Shown piece by piece: positions 5,593 through 6,221 of a DNA stretch of 6,221 nucleotides. Below the pieces are notes generated by a model. It saw only the letters and a list, made by a program, of their open reading frames with translations, ran no database searches and was not told where the DNA came from. This stretch comes from an uncultured Bacteroidota bacterium (GTDB taxonomy: Bacteria; Bacteroidota; Bacteroidia; Bacteroidales; 4484-276). The translations under genes and the position numbers were made by a program. The stretch is taken from assembly GCA_903930725.1 (NCBI GenBank), contig CAIYZW010000546.1, positions 1 to 6,221 of the forward strand, written 5' to 3'. Position 1 is the stretch's first letter. Every line of letters begins with the position of its first letter.

Positions 5593-6221
5593 ATGAAATA
5601 TTTTTTAATTGTCATTGCTTTTATCCTTTCATTTTCAGGTGTTTCGACTGCGCAGGAATTTCAGAAAAAGTATTTTGTCATCCTCAACTCAAATCCAAAC
5701 AAGCCGGAATTGCCAAAGACTGAGGTTGATAAAATCCAGGCTGCGCACATGGCCAACATTGACAGCCTTGCCAAAGCCGGGACTTTGCTTGCTGCCGGTC
5801 CGTTTAACGGTGGCGGTGGACTTTTTGTAATCGTGGCAACATCAATCGAAAATGCACAGAAAGTAATAAATACCGATCCTGCCGTAAAAGCCAACAGGTT
5901 TGTGGTAGAGTTGTACCCGCTTACCATGAATTATGGTTCGGTTTGTCCGGTAAAAGGCAAATACGAAATGGTGGAATACCAGTTTATTTTGTACAAACCT
6001 GTCAAAGAAATGATTGCTTTAGAGAAAAGGGACAAGCTTGAAAAGCTTGCGAAACGACATTTGCGATTTCTCAAAGAGACCGGATTTCCTGTAAAATATG
6101 TTGCGGAAGGCGATTTTGGTGCGGAGGCCGGCGGCTTTTTGATTATCGAAAAAACTGTCGAAGAAAACATGAGCAAGCTATTAAAATACGATCCCTGGGT
6201 AAAATCGGGGTGTTTTGTAAG
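5593..6221 (+). CDS. Secreted protein with two YCII domains, C-terminus beyond the window
   Basis: My translation from ATG 5593 gives 209 codons open to the right edge. Residues 1-20 are a typical Sec signal peptide (Lys2, hydrophobic core, VSTA before Gln21), so the product should be periplasmic or exported. Residues about 27-110 fit the YCII domain (PF03795): strand YFVILNS, His52 in QAAHMANID, LLAAGPF (65-71), LFVIV (77-81), TDP (94-96) and RFVVELYPL (102-110). Residues about 124-209 look like a second, more divergent copy with His156 in KRHLRFL, GGFLII (180-185) and YDP (199-201) followed by VKSGCF. YCII proteins are small ferredoxin-like folds with a His-Asp pair; their reactions are mostly unknown. 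An in-frame TAA at 5584-5586 rules out a start further upstream. It is separated from miaA by the repeat arrays and is unlikely to be in the same operon. Confidence 0.82.
   Translation, partial: MKYFLIVIAFILSFSGVSTAQEFQKKYFVILNSNPNKPELPKTEVDKIQAAHMANIDSLAKAGTLLAAGPFNGGGGLFVIVATSIENAQKVINTDPAVKANRFVVELYPLTMNYGSVCPVKGKYEMVEYQFILYKPVKEMIALEKRDKLEKLAKRHLRFLKETGFPVKYVAEGDFGAEAGGFLIIEKTVEENMSKLLKYDPWVKSGCFV

Overview
The window looks like ordinary chromosomal sequence from a member of the phylum Bacteroidota. The evidence is the family content: an M49 peptidase of the bacterial DPP III type, a roughly 580-residue aromatic amino acid hydroxylase with a long C-terminal extension, a cytidylate kinase-like protein and a divergent MiaA. 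Promoter-like elements of the Bacteroidota TAnnTTTG type precede several genes, and no start is preceded by a convincing Shine-Dalgarno sequence. I cannot place it more finely than phylum, perhaps Bacteroidales or Marinilabiliales.

Layout. The left half reads on the minus strand: the N-terminal third or less of a dipeptidyl-peptidase III (1-293, cut by the window edge), a cytidylate kinase-like protein (431-1123) and the aromatic amino acid hydroxylase (1197-2936). A 158-bp divergent intergenic region (2937-3094) separates these from the right half, which reads on the plus strand: a family 2 glycosyltransferase with a forced TTG start (3095-4315), overlapped by miaA (4285-5250), then a 342-bp gene-free stretch, then a secreted protein with two YCII domains (5593 to the right edge, incomplete).

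The gene-free stretch after miaA holds the least explained sequence. A degenerate 8-nt-period array of roughly 12 units (5236-5332) starts inside the last codons of miaA. It is followed by a degenerate 7-nt-period array (5361-5478) rich in GCC-initial units. Neither codes for a believable protein.

The genes do not form one evident pathway. The glycosyltransferase and miaA overlap and are probably co-transcribed. The hydroxylase and the kinase-like gene lie 73 bp apart on one strand and may share a transcript, although the kinase gene also has its own promoter candidate. I saw no tRNA, rRNA, CRISPR, insertion sequence, phage gene or defence system. Nothing here amounts to a clear new system; the points most worth a second look are the two short-period arrays, the duplicated module in the hydroxylase tail, and the altered P-loop of the kinase-like protein.
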